From: CBDDBX01 sp965225955
GTDB lineage: Bacteria > Acidobacteriota > Aminicenantia > UBA2199
Length of the DNA: 64,000 nucleotides
Assembly: GCA_965225955.1 (NCBI GenBank)
Contig: CBDDBX010000012.1
Location: 1-64,000 of the forward strand
Direction: 5' to 3'
The notes under the pieces were generated by a model. It had not been told where the DNA came from and did not search any database. It saw nothing but the letters and a program-made list of their open reading frames with translations. Made by a program: the position numbers and the translations under genes. Shown here piece after piece: positions 17,052 to 26,462 of the stretch. Numbering within the stretch: the stretch's first letter is position 1; each line of letters opens with the position of its first letter.

Positions 17052-18010
17052 AGGGGAGCCAGATCTTTCAAAAACAGCTTCTTATTAAGGTATTCTGCCC
17101 CTGTTGCTGAAAGGTGTGAGTTAGGGTTACCGTATCCCCCATCAAGAAAAAAAAGGTCTCTGTCAATTGGAAACACCTCTGGCATATTGTAGTTGTAAAG
17201 CTTAATACCATCATACTTTTCAATAAGACGCCTCAGATCAGTTACACAGGCTCTCTTCTGATTATTAGTCATATAAGTACCTATATAATCAGGTAATAAC
17301 ACAAGCATAACCTTAACACCATCTTTTGCCAGTTCCTCAAGAAGCATACCAAAATATTTACCTTCACGCCCTGGATATCTTACATAGGAAGAGTATCTCA
17401 TTCTTCTGGGACGCTTCTTTATAAGCTTTCCTGGATTCGAAGGAAGACCGGTATACTTTTGAGCAATCTTTATTGCCATTGAAGCAGAAATCCCTCTCTT
17501 CTTACCAAGCAGAACTTTTTTCAACTCTCCAATACCGTTGTTAAGAGTACGGTCTATTTTATCTTTATTACTCAACAGAAGTGAGAAGTCACTCCACAGA
17601 GCACTATCTCCCCCTTCGAGCTTAAACCTTGACAACCACTTTTCATTGGAATCAGTATTAAAAATGAAATAATCCACCCCATATATAACTACTTCAGGAA
17701 TACCTGCAAGCTTTCTGTACTCTTTATAGAAGTAGTAATTATATTTAGCTCCCTTTCCATGGGACGCTTCACGATATGCCCTTTTTCCCACAGTACTTCT
17801 TATATATACCGGATGTATAGCATCATATGTACGGGATGTTCCCAGAATAAGAGTGTCATATTTCTTCTTTTTCAGATAATTCCCAAGTACTTCAAAGTAC
17901 TCATTTTCACTATACATATAGCTTTCCAGATTAACTATAGAAACATAGAAGCATCTGTCACAAAACAGAAACACCAGGAGAAACAGGAGACTATTCTTCA
18001 GTATTTTCAT
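17042..18010 (-). CDS. SGNH-like protein paired with an AlgI-type acyltransferase (AlgJ/DltD-like role)
   Basis: A 322-residue protein with an N-terminal membrane anchor or signal (about residues 5-25) and a periplasmic domain. GTSRTYDAIHP looks like the block I serine region and NSHLSATGAEYLNK like the last catalytic block of SGNH/DUF1574-type proteins. The start at 18010 (MKILKNS) lies four bases after the stop of the membrane-bound O-acyltransferase, so the two are one operon. In such pairs the MBOAT moves acyl groups across the membrane and the SGNH partner transfers them to a glycan. The catalytic Asp is not obvious. Confidence 0.65.
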   Translation of the reverse strand: MKILKNSLLFLLVFLFCDRCFYVSIVNLESYMYSENEYFEVLGNYLKKKKYDTLILGTSRTYDAIHPVYIRSTVGKRAYREASHGKGAKYNYYFYKEYRKLAGIPEVVIYGVDYFIFNTDSNEKWLSRFKLEGGDSALWSDFSLLLSNKDKIDRTLNNGIGELKKVLLGKKRGISASMAIKIAQKYTGLPSNPGKLIKKRPRRMRYSSYVRYPGREGKYFGMLLEELAKDGVKVMLVLLPDYIGTYMTNNQKRACVTDLRRLIEKYDGIKLYNYNMPEVFPIDRDLFFLDGGYGNPNSHLSATGAEYLNKKLFLKDLAPLYD

Positions 18011-18014
18011 AATA

Positions 18015-19430
18015 TCAAAACTGCATGTATATAAAATTATTACCAGTATCCACAGCAAATACGATTAGCACCGCAACAAAAATGGCATAAAAACAGACTT
18101 TAAGCAGATCAGGTCTTTTAACCTTCTTAAAGAGCTCCTCACGATTTCTGTAGATATACTCAAAAGCAAGAAACATCAGCACAATAAATCCATTAAAAAC
18201 TATATGAGATAAGCCTGACGCAGGCATATAGAAGTGAATACTACCAAGATAGTTCAATGCCTGCTCCATAGAAGATGCATTAAAGAAGATCCATGAAAGG
18301 GTTATCATATTGAAAGTAAACAGGATATTCCAGGCTTTATGAATCCGGGGAATCTTTTTAAGCTTCATTTTTCTTACAGCTTTCTTCCTGATCTTTTTTG
18401 TCATAAATGATAGCGCAAGAAACAGACCATGAAGGCCACCCCATACAATAAAAGTCCACCTCGCCCCATGCCAGAGACCTCCCAGAAGCATTGTTATAGA
18501 CATACCTGTAACATAACTCCAGATCTCAACCTTTATGCCCAGAAGACGATTGCCATCAATACGTTTCATAACTGAATAAGAGAGGGGAAGGAAAAGATAA
18601 TCCCTCAGCCATGTGGACAGAGATATGTGCCATCTGTTCCAGAACTGAGTGATTGAACGACTCAGATAAGGATAATTAAAATTCTCAACTGATTTTATTC
18701 CAAATACTTTTGCTACCCCTACTGCCATATCAGTATAACCTGAGAAGTCGCAATATATAACAAAATAGTAGAACCAGGCACCAAACAGAAGCCCCAGTCC
18801 TTTACCTTCGGGATCTTCAAACATTCTGTTAACAAAAGGCATAAGTCTCTCACTAACCACAAGCTTTTTAAACATTCCCCAGGAGAAGAGCTGAATACCG
18901 GAAACAACTCCTTCAACATCGAAAGAGATCTTATTTTTCAACTGAGGCATAAAATCTGAGGTTCTTTCAATAGGACCAGCCAGTAACTGAGGATAAAAAG
19001 AGACATAAAGTGCGAAATGCCCCGGATGCTTCTCAGCCTCCACAATACCGTTTCGCACATCCGCCAGATAACTTACCAGCCTGAATGAGAAGAAAGATAA
19101 CCCAACAGGAATAATCCAGGCAGCACTGCCACTGCCGGAAGAGTCCATTACAAGACCACCGATTTTATAAAAAATCAATGCTCCCGAACCTGCCGCAAGC
19201 CCTCCGGCAAAAAGAGCTATACCCCTCTTACCAGATCCGATAGCACGCCCCGCCAGATAAACAAGAGCCGTCGGTACTGCCAGAAGCAGAGTAAACCATG
19301 GAGACCAGGAGTAGTAAAAATAGTATCCTGCTGTCAGCAGAACAGTCCAGCGATATTTAGCCGGAAAAATATACCACCCTGCAGCAGCTATAATAGTCAA
19401 ATAGAGAAATTCCAAAGTAAGAAAGTTCAT
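18015..19430 (-). CDS. Membrane-bound O-acyltransferase, AlgI family
   Basis: A 471-residue multi-pass membrane protein. Family blocks visible: FPQLLAGPIER-like (YPQLLAGPIERTSDFMPQ), YCDFSGYTDMAVG, NFNYPYLSRSITQFWNRWHISLS (read here in parts), WLRDYLFLPLSY and the catalytic-His block LGGLWHGARWTF. AlgI-type proteins shuttle acetyl groups to the periplasm for polysaccharide O-acetylation. The gene is first in a two-gene operon with the SGNH-like partner, and no polymerase or alginate gene is adjacent, so the target glycan is unknown. Confidence 0.92.
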   Translation of the reverse strand: MNFLTLEFLYLTIIAAAGWYIFPAKYRWTVLLTAGYYFYYSWSPWFTLLLAVPTALVYLAGRAIGSGKRGIALFAGGLAAGSGALIFYKIGGLVMDSSGSGSAAWIIPVGLSFFSFRLVSYLADVRNGIVEAEKHPGHFALYVSFYPQLLAGPIERTSDFMPQLKNKISFDVEGVVSGIQLFSWGMFKKLVVSERLMPFVNRMFEDPEGKGLGLLFGAWFYYFVIYCDFSGYTDMAVGVAKVFGIKSVENFNYPYLSRSITQFWNRWHISLSTWLRDYLFLPLSYSVMKRIDGNRLLGIKVEIWSYVTGMSITMLLGGLWHGARWTFIVWGGLHGLFLALSFMTKKIRKKAVRKMKLKKIPRIHKAWNILFTFNMITLSWIFFNASSMEQALNYLGSIHFYMPASGLSHIVFNGFIVLMFLAFEYIYRNREELFKKVKRPDLLKVCFYAIFVAVLIVFAVDTGNNFIYMQF

Positions 19431-19494
19431 GACTGAACTAAATTTTACTTCTTTTACAGCCCATATGTCAATCTATCCTGACTCATTGAAACCA

Positions 19495-19523
19495 TTGAAA
19501 AAAAAAGTGTCTGCTACTATATT
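19495..19523 (+). promoter_or_regulatory. Promoter of the four-repeat exported protein
   Basis: TTGAAA (19495-19500), 17 bases, TATATT (19518-19523), with GGAGG and the ATG at 19540 downstream. Confidence 0.65.
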
Positions 19524-19539
19524 ACAGGTGGAGGATACA

Positions 19540-20364
19540 ATGAAAACAAATTTTACAATTCTGCTTCTGATATCGCTTATTTTCATATCATCTTCCCTCT
19601 ATTCGGAAACTCAATATTTCCGCAGGGAAGCCAAATGCGCTGTATTTATGCATAATGGAGATGTCAGAACCGATATCATCAACTATATGAGTACCGGTGT
19701 TAATAAAATGGGATTTGAGAACTCATCAAAAATAAGCCTGTTTGACATCTGGATGATGAATTTTGAAAGTAACAAATGGGATTTCCCAAAAGAGCGGGAA
19801 CAACTTGGTGGTTCACTGGATACAATTTTCCTGAAAAATGGCAGAATCATCAAAGACAAAGTACGCAGCTACAGTACAAGAAGAAGAGTATTCTACCTGC
19901 GTGACAATAGAGAAATCTATGTAGCTAAAGTTAAAAGAATATATTTCTGCTGCAACAAACTACCAGCTCACTATGCCAGGCAGACCAGTCGCAATAACAC
20001 AGGAAAAGGCAGAGTTAAGTTTGTTCACAAAAACGGACAGACCTTCAAAGCAAACCTTGCCTGGGTAAGAGGAAACGGCAGATATCTTCCTCTGAAAAAC
20101 GGACGTGAAATAAGATTCGGTGATTTAAGAAGAATTGAATTTGCACACCATTCACCGCCTTCATCACTGAACCCAAGATCTGACTCTATAGTTCTTAAAA
20201 ACGGACGGGTTATAAATCAGTCTATTGTTTCTTATGACAGTTCAGGCAAAGTTTTTAAATTCAAAGGCAGAATGCCTGTGCATATAGACCAGATTGCAGC
20301 TGTGTACTTTGGATTTACAAGACCCATCCCTCACAGACGGGCCATTAAAAGAGTAAGACAATAA
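19540..20364 (+). CDS. Exported protein with four small beta repeats, function unknown
   Basis: A 274-residue protein. I choose ATG 19540, which follows GTGGAGG and opens a signal peptide (residues 1-22). The mature part is four copies of a roughly 42-44-residue unit, at about 34-75, 94-136, 158-201 and 215-257. Each has a hydrophobic strand, (L/H)KNG or HNG, a beta-hairpin, and ends in IxF/VYF (for example DTIFLKNGRIIKDKV and RRIEF; DSIVLKNGRVI and AAVYF). The tail is Arg-rich. The units resemble the small LxxGxxIxG beta domains of envelope proteins, but I do not recognise the family. Divergent from the acyltransferase operon. Confidence 0.6.
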   Translation: MKTNFTILLLISLIFISSSLYSETQYFRREAKCAVFMHNGDVRTDIINYMSTGVNKMGFENSSKISLFDIWMMNFESNKWDFPKEREQLGGSLDTIFLKNGRIIKDKVRSYSTRRRVFYLRDNREIYVAKVKRIYFCCNKLPAHYARQTSRNNTGKGRVKFVHKNGQTFKANLAWVRGNGRYLPLKNGREIRFGDLRRIEFAHHSPPSSLNPRSDSIVLKNGRVINQSIVSYDSSGKVFKFKGRMPVHIDQIAAVYFGFTRPIPHRRAIKRVRQ

Positions 20365-20385
20365 TTTTATTCCGGGAGAGTGGTT

Positions 20386-22101
20386 TTAAAGCTCACTCTC
20401 TCTTCCTTTATCATCTACCGCTACAATAGCGTACTGATAATCTATTTTTTCCTTTTTCAGAGATTTATCAAAATAGAGATTGTTATCTGAAGCATTAACT
20501 GTTGTCAGATATGAGAAATGCCCTTCTGAAGTTCTTTTACGAAAGACCTTATATTCAACTATATTAGCCCCCAGAGCAGCATTGGCTGGATTCTTATTCC
20601 ATGAAACTTTGTAGACATATACTTTTGAAAAGAGATTACTATTCTCTTTTCTTTCATATGCAAGGTTAATTGGTTTTTCCAGACCTTTAACAACAATCTG
20701 CCCTGTTGCTTCAGCTGTTGCTCCTTTGTCATCTGTTACAATCAGTTTTATATTAAAAGTTCCTTTTGCCTGATATCTGTGAGTAGGATTAACGCCTTCT
20801 CCTATTGATCCATCGCCAAAATCCCATTTATAACTAACAATAGTTCCATCACTATCAGCTGAAGCTGAGGCATTGAACACTACATCAAGAGGCAGCAACC
20901 CTGCCTGTGGTGTAAAGGTGAAGGATGCAGTGGGCGGTACATTGGGAACCGGATCCGGTGTAGGGTCAGGATCTGTAGGAGTTCCTGATTCTGACTGCAG
21001 ATAGAGATAAACACCATCATCTCTGTCAGTATATGCAATAGCAATAGTAAATGTATCTTTATCTATATCAATAGTCTGTGATCCAGGACGCCCTCCGATG
21101 TCAGCGCGACTAAAACCTGTCCAGGCTCCATTACGCTTCCAGTTATAAAAGATACCATCTCCCGCATCATACCCGCCTCTCTGCATAGAGGTAACAAGGT
21201 TATCAACTCCGCTTACTGCCAGATCTATTGCATGATAGGTTTCTGATCTTGAAGTGTTTGAAAGAACTCTCTTATCTGTAAAATGTGTACCATCCCATCT
21301 CTGATAGTACATCATTCTGGCAGCACCTGACGGATGCTCTTCCCAATATACAATATGGGGTCTGTTGCTACCATCAATATCTATTCTGGGTCTCTGGGTT
21401 TCATGATGCTTAAGATCTACAGAAGTTTTCCAGCCACCTCTGTGTGAACTATCCTTGGAGGCATACATTATTGTGTACTCTCCGCTTCCACGATATTGCC
21501 ATGTTACATGAACAGTACTTCCGTCAACAGCAACATCGGGATGCTTCTGTCTGCCACCATGTGGAAAGTTTTCAAGTGCAGTTGATCCACCATGCTTGGT
21601 AACGATGTGACATGTAGCCTGAGGCCAGATCATAAAAGTTGCAAACACATTACCTGAGCCATCCACAACCATGTGAAGGTCTTCAATATTATCTACACTT
21701 CCCACCTGTCCAAGGTTAATGGGAGTAGTCCAGGAAGCTCCCAGAAGAGCTCTGTATTTTATATAACATGTACTTCCTACCTGCTCACCCCATACTATGT
21801 GAATATTACCGTTACTCTCAATCGCCAGATCTGGCTCATAAGATTTATGTCCTGATTCTGAAACGTTTTTCAGAAACTCAACTTTCCCATTTTTATATCT
21901 GCTCAGATAGATGTCGCTACCACTTGCAGAACGAGCTTCAAAAGCTACATAAACACCACCATCAGAAGCTATCTGCACTTCCGGCAGCCAGTAACTGAAG
22001 CTACCATTATTATAGATTGTTACAGTCTTCGTTTCCCCTGCAAGAAAAAGTGACGCTGAGAAAAGAAGGATTAAAATAAGAATTGATTTTTTCATACTCA
22101 T
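20386..22101 (-). CDS. Secreted beta-propeller protein with PKD and C-terminal Fn3-like domain (paralogue 1)
   Basis: About 571 residues; start taken at 22101, after GAGGTG. A signal peptide (to about 25) is followed by a sialidase/BNR-like propeller with repeated blade motifs (VYVAFEARS, NIHIVWGEQ, VHVTWQYRGSGEYTIMYASK, PRIDIDGSNRPHIVYWEEH). A PKD domain follows (about 388-470: ADSDGTIVSYKWDFGDGS, GEGVNPTHRYQAKGTF), then a C-terminal Fn3-like domain with VDDKGRES. The predicted location is the cell surface or outside, with adhesive or glycan-binding roles; no Asp-box catalytic set is evident. It is the most diverged of three PKD-bearing paralogues in tandem. Confidence 0.7.
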   Translation of the reverse strand: MSMKKSILILILLFSASLFLAGETKTVTIYNNGSFSYWLPEVQIASDGGVYVAFEARSASGSDIYLSRYKNGKVEFLKNVSESGHKSYEPDLAIESNGNIHIVWGEQVGSTCYIKYRALLGASWTTPINLGQVGSVDNIEDLHMVVDGSGNVFATFMIWPQATCHIVTKHGGSTALENFPHGGRQKHPDVAVDGSTVHVTWQYRGSGEYTIMYASKDSSHRGGWKTSVDLKHHETQRPRIDIDGSNRPHIVYWEEHPSGAARMMYYQRWDGTHFTDKRVLSNTSRSETYHAIDLAVSGVDNLVTSMQRGGYDAGDGIFYNWKRNGAWTGFSRADIGGRPGSQTIDIDKDTFTIAIAYTDRDDGVYLYLQSESGTPTDPDPTPDPVPNVPPTASFTFTPQAGLLPLDVVFNASASADSDGTIVSYKWDFGDGSIGEGVNPTHRYQAKGTFNIKLIVTDDKGATAEATGQIVVKGLEKPINLAYERKENSNLFSKVYVYKVSWNKNPANAALGANIVEYKVFRKRTSEGHFSYLTTVNASDNNLYFDKSLKKEKIDYQYAIVAVDDKGRESEL

Positions 22102-22165
22102 TTTGCACACCTCAGCTACATATATAGCACATCCGTCAACTTTTCTCTATACAGGTTTCATTAAA

Positions 22166-23896
22166 TCAGAGCACCAGCATGTCGCTTATCCTGTCTTTAT
22201 CATCAACCCCTTTGATACCGTACTGATATTTTATCTCCTGCTTTTTCAGGGATCTGTCAAGCCAGGAGTTACTATCTTTAGCCGGAACTGTTGTCAGATA
22301 TACATACTCACCACTTCCTTCTACTCTCCTGAAGATCTGATACTCCTTAATATTGATTCCCAGAGCAGCGTTGGCACCGTTCCTGTCCCAGGTTACTTTG
22401 TAAAGGTACTCTTTAAGAAACAGTGTGCTGTTTATAAGCATCTTATAAGCCAGATTTATCGGTTTTTCTATCCCTTTAACCGTTACAGCAGCACTCTTTG
22501 AAGCAGTTGCACCATCGTCATCCTTAACAGTGAGAGTGATATTATACACTCCCTGTTGAAGATATCTGTGAGTTGTACTAACACCGTTTCCAATGGAAGC
22601 ATCACCGAAGTCCCAGCTGTATTCAACTATGGAACCGTCACTATCTGTAGATGCTGATGCATTAAAACTTACATCCAGAGGATACACTCCGGTCTGTGGC
22701 GAAAAGGTAAAATCTGCCACAGGTGGTACATTAGGTACTGGCTCAGGATCAACCTGTCCACCACCCTCATTATTGTAATAGAGATATATTGCAGAATCTC
22801 TGTCTGCATAGGCAATATAGATCACATTTTCAGTTTTTGAAAGAGTAACACACTGATCCGCAGGCCTGGCACCACTATTCAAAGAAGCCGCAGCATAACC
22901 TTTCCACTGCCCGTCTATCATCCAGTTGTAAAGAACCCCATCGCCACCTGAATAGCCTCCACTCTGCATTGAGGCAACCATATTGTGACTATTTCTCACC
23001 GAAACACTGAGATAGTGATAAGGTCTGTGGGTGCCGGGATCTGAAATACGCCTTGTGCCAGTAAAACTGCTACCACTCTTATACTGATAATAGAGTGTAC
23101 GCCCGGGATTGTTTATATAATCCCAATACTCCTCAAAGTAGAAGGCATGAGGGGTGTTCTCTGTATCGATTCCCAGTCTTGGCCTCTGGGTTTCTATACT
23201 GTGTTTAACTTCAATATCACCGCCCCAGTTACCTTTATATCTGTTCTCTTTTGTTTTATACATAATCGTATACTCCCCATGTCCCTTATACTGCCATAGT
23301 ACATGAATAGTACCACTATCTATTGCCACATCAGGATGCTTTGCCAGTCCTCCCAGAGGTAGCCTCTGAAGCTCAGTATCAGAGCCGTGCTTAGTCATTA
23401 AATATGCACCGGGAGTTTTATTTGTAAGAAATGTGGAGAAAGTACTGGCAAGATTACCTGCCCCATCTACAACAAGTCTCAGATCTTCAATACGATCCAT
23501 CATAGGATCACTAACCTGAGTGAGATTTATAACTGATGACCAGCTTGAGCCACTCAGATATCTGTACTTAAAACTGTGAGTTGTACCTGATTGCTCAGCC
23601 CAGATAACATGAATTGTGCCATTGTCTTCAATAGCCATTGCAGGATCATAAGATTTTGCACCTGAAGATGAGAGGTTTATAAGAAATTCCATATCCCCTG
23701 ATCTCAGCCGACTCAGATGAATGTCATTATTCGCTTCATATACTATATAAGTACTTCCATCAGCAGCTATTCTTACTTCCGGCCCGCCATATTTACCTCC
23801 GTCTCCTCCTGCAACTCTGATAACACCTGTAGCAGATGAAACCATCGTTGAGAAGATAAAAATTGAAATTACAAGCAAAGATATTAACTTACCCAT
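22166..23896 (-). CDS. Secreted beta-propeller protein with PKD and C-terminal Fn3-like domain (paralogue 2)
   Basis: A 576-residue protein very similar to the upstream neighbour at 24008-25732 and less so to the one at 20386. The signal peptide is residues 1-22, then the propeller (GGDGGKYGGPEVRIA, IHVIWAEQSGTT, KHPDVAIDSGTIHVLWQYKG, ETQRPRLGIDTENTPHAFYF), a PKD domain (STDSDGSIVEYSWDFGD) and the Fn3-like end (IKGVDDKDRISDM). AGGAGG precedes the ATG; a hairpin lies just upstream. Probably a recent tandem duplicate. Surface exposed by prediction; ligand unknown. Confidence 0.7.
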   Translation of the reverse strand: MGKLISLLVISIFIFSTMVSSATGVIRVAGGDGGKYGGPEVRIAADGSTYIVYEANNDIHLSRLRSGDMEFLINLSSSGAKSYDPAMAIEDNGTIHVIWAEQSGTTHSFKYRYLSGSSWSSVINLTQVSDPMMDRIEDLRLVVDGAGNLASTFSTFLTNKTPGAYLMTKHGSDTELQRLPLGGLAKHPDVAIDSGTIHVLWQYKGHGEYTIMYKTKENRYKGNWGGDIEVKHSIETQRPRLGIDTENTPHAFYFEEYWDYINNPGRTLYYQYKSGSSFTGTRRISDPGTHRPYHYLSVSVRNSHNMVASMQSGGYSGGDGVLYNWMIDGQWKGYAAASLNSGARPADQCVTLSKTENVIYIAYADRDSAIYLYYNNEGGGQVDPEPVPNVPPVADFTFSPQTGVYPLDVSFNASASTDSDGSIVEYSWDFGDASIGNGVSTTHRYLQQGVYNITLTVKDDDGATASKSAAVTVKGIEKPINLAYKMLINSTLFLKEYLYKVTWDRNGANAALGINIKEYQIFRRVEGSGEYVYLTTVPAKDSNSWLDRSLKKQEIKYQYGIKGVDDKDRISDMLVL

Positions 23897-23913
23897 GATA
23901 TACCTCCTGAAAA

Positions 23914-23938
23914 GTAAGGAGCAACTGGTACTCCTTAC
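23914..23938 (-). terminator. Hairpin between two PKD-propeller genes
   Basis: GTAAGGAG (23914-23921) and CTCCTTAC (23931-23938) form a perfect 8-bp stem; on the minus strand it is followed by TTTTC and then, within ten bases, by the ribosome site of the next gene. It may end the preceding gene or control translation of the next. Confidence 0.5.
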
Positions 23939-24007
23939 ACTTTACTATATATATATTTATATAATCTGAAGGCTACAGACAACTGCGCCATAAAAAAACT
24001 CTGCAGA

Positions 24008-25732
24008 TCAGAGAATCAGCATCTCACTGACCCGCTCTTTATCATCGACTCCTTTGATACCGTACTGATATTTTATTGCCTTCTTCTTAAGGGACCTGTC
24101 AAGCCAGATATTACTATCCTGAGCAGCTACCGTTGTAAGGTATACATAGTCTCCGTTGCCTTCAGTTCTTCTGAAGATCTGAAACTCTTTAATATTTATC
24201 CCCGCAGCTTTATTGGAAGGATTCCTGTTCCATGCAACACGATACAGATACTCCTTCATAAAAAGAGAACTGTTCTCCACCATTTTATATGAGAGATTAA
24301 CCGGTTTATCTATACCTCTGACAACTACAGAAGCATTTTTAGTGCCCGTAGCCCCTTTATCATCTTTAACAGTAAGAGTTATATTAAAAGTACCTTTCTT
24401 AAAATACTTATGGGTAATATTAACACCACTGCCAATTGAACCATCTCCAAAATCCCAGTGATACTCAACAATTGATCCATCACTATCAGTTGATGCTGAT
24501 GCATTAAAACTTACATTCAAAGGGTAGACACCGGATTGTGGAGTAAAAGTAAAATCAGCTACAGGTGGAACATTCGGTTTCACCGGATCAGTCTGTCCTC
24601 CACCTGAATTGTTGTAGTAAAGATAAATTGCCGCATCTCTGTCCGAATATGCAATATAGATAAGATTCTCCGTTTTTGACAAAGCGACACTCTGATCTCC
24701 CGGTCTGGCACCACTATTTAAAGCTGCTGCACTGTAACCGGTCCACTTACCATCCTTCATCCAGTTATAAAGGATTCCATCTCCACCTGCATAACCACCG
24801 GACTGCATTGATGCAACCATGTTCCTGCTATTACTTACAGACACTCCCAGATAGTGATAAGGTCTGTGTTTCCCAGGATCAGAAATTCTTTTCTTTCCAG
24901 TAAAACTGTTACCACTCTTATATTGATAGTAGAGTATTCTTCCGGGATCATTCTTATAGTCCCAGTACTCTTCAAAGTAGAACCCATGAGGATTGTTTTC
25001 TGTATCTATCCCCAGTCTTGGTCTTTGAGTTTCTTTACCATGTTTGAGATCAATAGAGCTTCCCCATCCACCTTTATACCGGTTTTCTCTTGTTATATAC
25101 ATTATCGTATATTCTCCATGACCTTTATATTGCCACAGCACGTGTATTCTGTCTTTATCTATTGCCACATCCGGGTGTTTAGCAAGGCCGCCAAGAGGTA
25201 ATCTTACCAGTTCAGTGGCGGTTCCATGTTTAGTAAGGAGATATGCTCCCGGAGTTTTGTTTGTAAGAAACGTAGTAAAAGTACAGGCAAGATTACCACT
25301 ACTATCCACCACAAGTCTCACATCTTCAATGCGATCCATTTTAGAATCACTAACCTGTCCGATAGTTGTTATTGAAGACCAGTCAGCACCACTAAGATAC
25401 CTGTACTTAAACCTGTGAGTCGTACCTGATTTCTCCACCCACACAACATGAATCATACCGCTATCTTCAATTGCCAGAGCAGGATCGTAATCTCTTGCTG
25501 ATGAAGCTGAAAGGTTTGTCAGGAACTCTGTTTTACTATCCCTGAAACGACTGAGATGTATATCTCCTCCCGCTTCATACACAATATAAGCATCTCCGTC
25601 AGGAGCAATTTTTACTTCCGGCCCCCAGTATTTACCACCATCTCCTCCTGCAACTTTAACTACTCCTACTGATGAAAACAGTGAAGAGAGCATCAGGAGA
25701 ATTAAACCCGTTAAAACTATAAACTTACCCAT
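24008..25732 (-). CDS. Secreted beta-propeller protein with PKD and C-terminal Fn3-like domain (paralogue 3)
   Basis: A 574-residue protein, close paralogue of 22166-23896. Signal peptide (about 1-20), propeller (GGDGGKYWGPEVKIA, IHVVWVEKSGTTH, VLWQYKGHGEYTIMY, ETQRPRLGIDTENNPHGFYF), a PKD domain after the linker PVKPNVPPVADFTF (STDSDGSIVEYHWDFGDGS), and an Fn3-like end (IKGVDDKERVSEM). GGAGG precedes the ATG. Each of the three PKD paralogues has its own leader, so copies may be expressed separately. No catalytic residues recognised. Confidence 0.7.
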   Translation of the reverse strand: MGKFIVLTGLILLMLSSLFSSVGVVKVAGGDGGKYWGPEVKIAPDGDAYIVYEAGGDIHLSRFRDSKTEFLTNLSASSARDYDPALAIEDSGMIHVVWVEKSGTTHRFKYRYLSGADWSSITTIGQVSDSKMDRIEDVRLVVDSSGNLACTFTTFLTNKTPGAYLLTKHGTATELVRLPLGGLAKHPDVAIDKDRIHVLWQYKGHGEYTIMYITRENRYKGGWGSSIDLKHGKETQRPRLGIDTENNPHGFYFEEYWDYKNDPGRILYYQYKSGNSFTGKKRISDPGKHRPYHYLGVSVSNSRNMVASMQSGGYAGGDGILYNWMKDGKWTGYSAAALNSGARPGDQSVALSKTENLIYIAYSDRDAAIYLYYNNSGGGQTDPVKPNVPPVADFTFTPQSGVYPLNVSFNASASTDSDGSIVEYHWDFGDGSIGSGVNITHKYFKKGTFNITLTVKDDKGATGTKNASVVVRGIDKPVNLSYKMVENSSLFMKEYLYRVAWNRNPSNKAAGINIKEFQIFRRTEGNGDYVYLTTVAAQDSNIWLDRSLKKKAIKYQYGIKGVDDKERVSEMLIL

Positions 25733-25833
25733 TACTTACCTCCGTTTTCGTACAAGCCCACCCCCGAACCTGTTAAACAGAACATAAATAGATAGCGGGG
25801 GCTCCTGCCCCCTTAAATTCTTATCTGTATTTA

Positions 25834-26439
25834 CTAAAATCCGTATGCTACACCAAAGAGAAATTCCGGCCCATTCAAATCCAGTTTATGAGCCCACTCT
25901 TTCTTGCTTTTTGAAACAAAGTTATATCTGAAAACTCCCTGCAGATAGAAAGAGTCTGCAAAATTGTATCGGCATCCTCCATGGAGATTAAAACCTGAAA
26001 GAAACTCTTTAACCTCTTTTATCTCAGGGGAATCTACTTTATCACTAATCTGATAACCGGTAAATCCACCGCCCCCAAAAAGACTCACTCCACCAGTTCT
26101 GAAGAAGTGGTAGCGGAGATTGAGAGACAACATAGGCTTACATTTAAATTTACTTTCAATATTATCAAACTCTTTAAGCTTAGTGCTTTTTGATGCAAAA
26201 GCAAGAGTTGCCCAGGCCTCAATATTATCAGTAAGCATAAATCCGAAATCCATTCCCACAGATGTCAGACCACTGCCATATGTATCTTTGAAATTGCTGC
26301 TTCCAATGCTATTAAGAGAGAAAGTAGCTCCCACTTTAATCCTTTTCTCTTTATATACATCTTCTTCCTGGGCATCAGCCATAAAAGGGATACTAAGAAA
26401 AACAGCCAGAATAATTACTACAGCTTTTACTTTAATCAT
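25834..26439 (-). CDS. Small outer-membrane beta-barrel protein (barrel paralogue 1)
   Basis: A 201-residue protein with a signal peptide (MIKVKAVVIILAV through ADA, about 1-23) and alternating amphipathic strands ending in GVAYGF with C-terminal Phe, the mark of BAM-inserted barrels. Strands include YHFFRTGGVSLFGGGGFTG and GVFRYNFVSKSKKEWAHKL. The size fits an 8-strand OmpW/OprF-like barrel. It starts 23 bases after the propeller gene at 26463-27920 behind GAGAGGAG, so it is co-transcribed. About 65-70% of residues appear shared with the barrel at 28139 and the C-terminal barrel of 28977, by eye. Confidence 0.75.
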   Translation of the reverse strand: MIKVKAVVIILAVFLSIPFMADAQEEDVYKEKRIKVGATFSLNSIGSSNFKDTYGSGLTSVGMDFGFMLTDNIEAWATLAFASKSTKLKEFDNIESKFKCKPMLSLNLRYHFFRTGGVSLFGGGGFTGYQISDKVDSPEIKEVKEFLSGFNLHGGCRYNFADSFYLQGVFRYNFVSKSKKEWAHKLDLNGPEFLFGVAYGF

Positions 26440-26462
26440 TTGCGAAATCTCCTCTCAATAAA

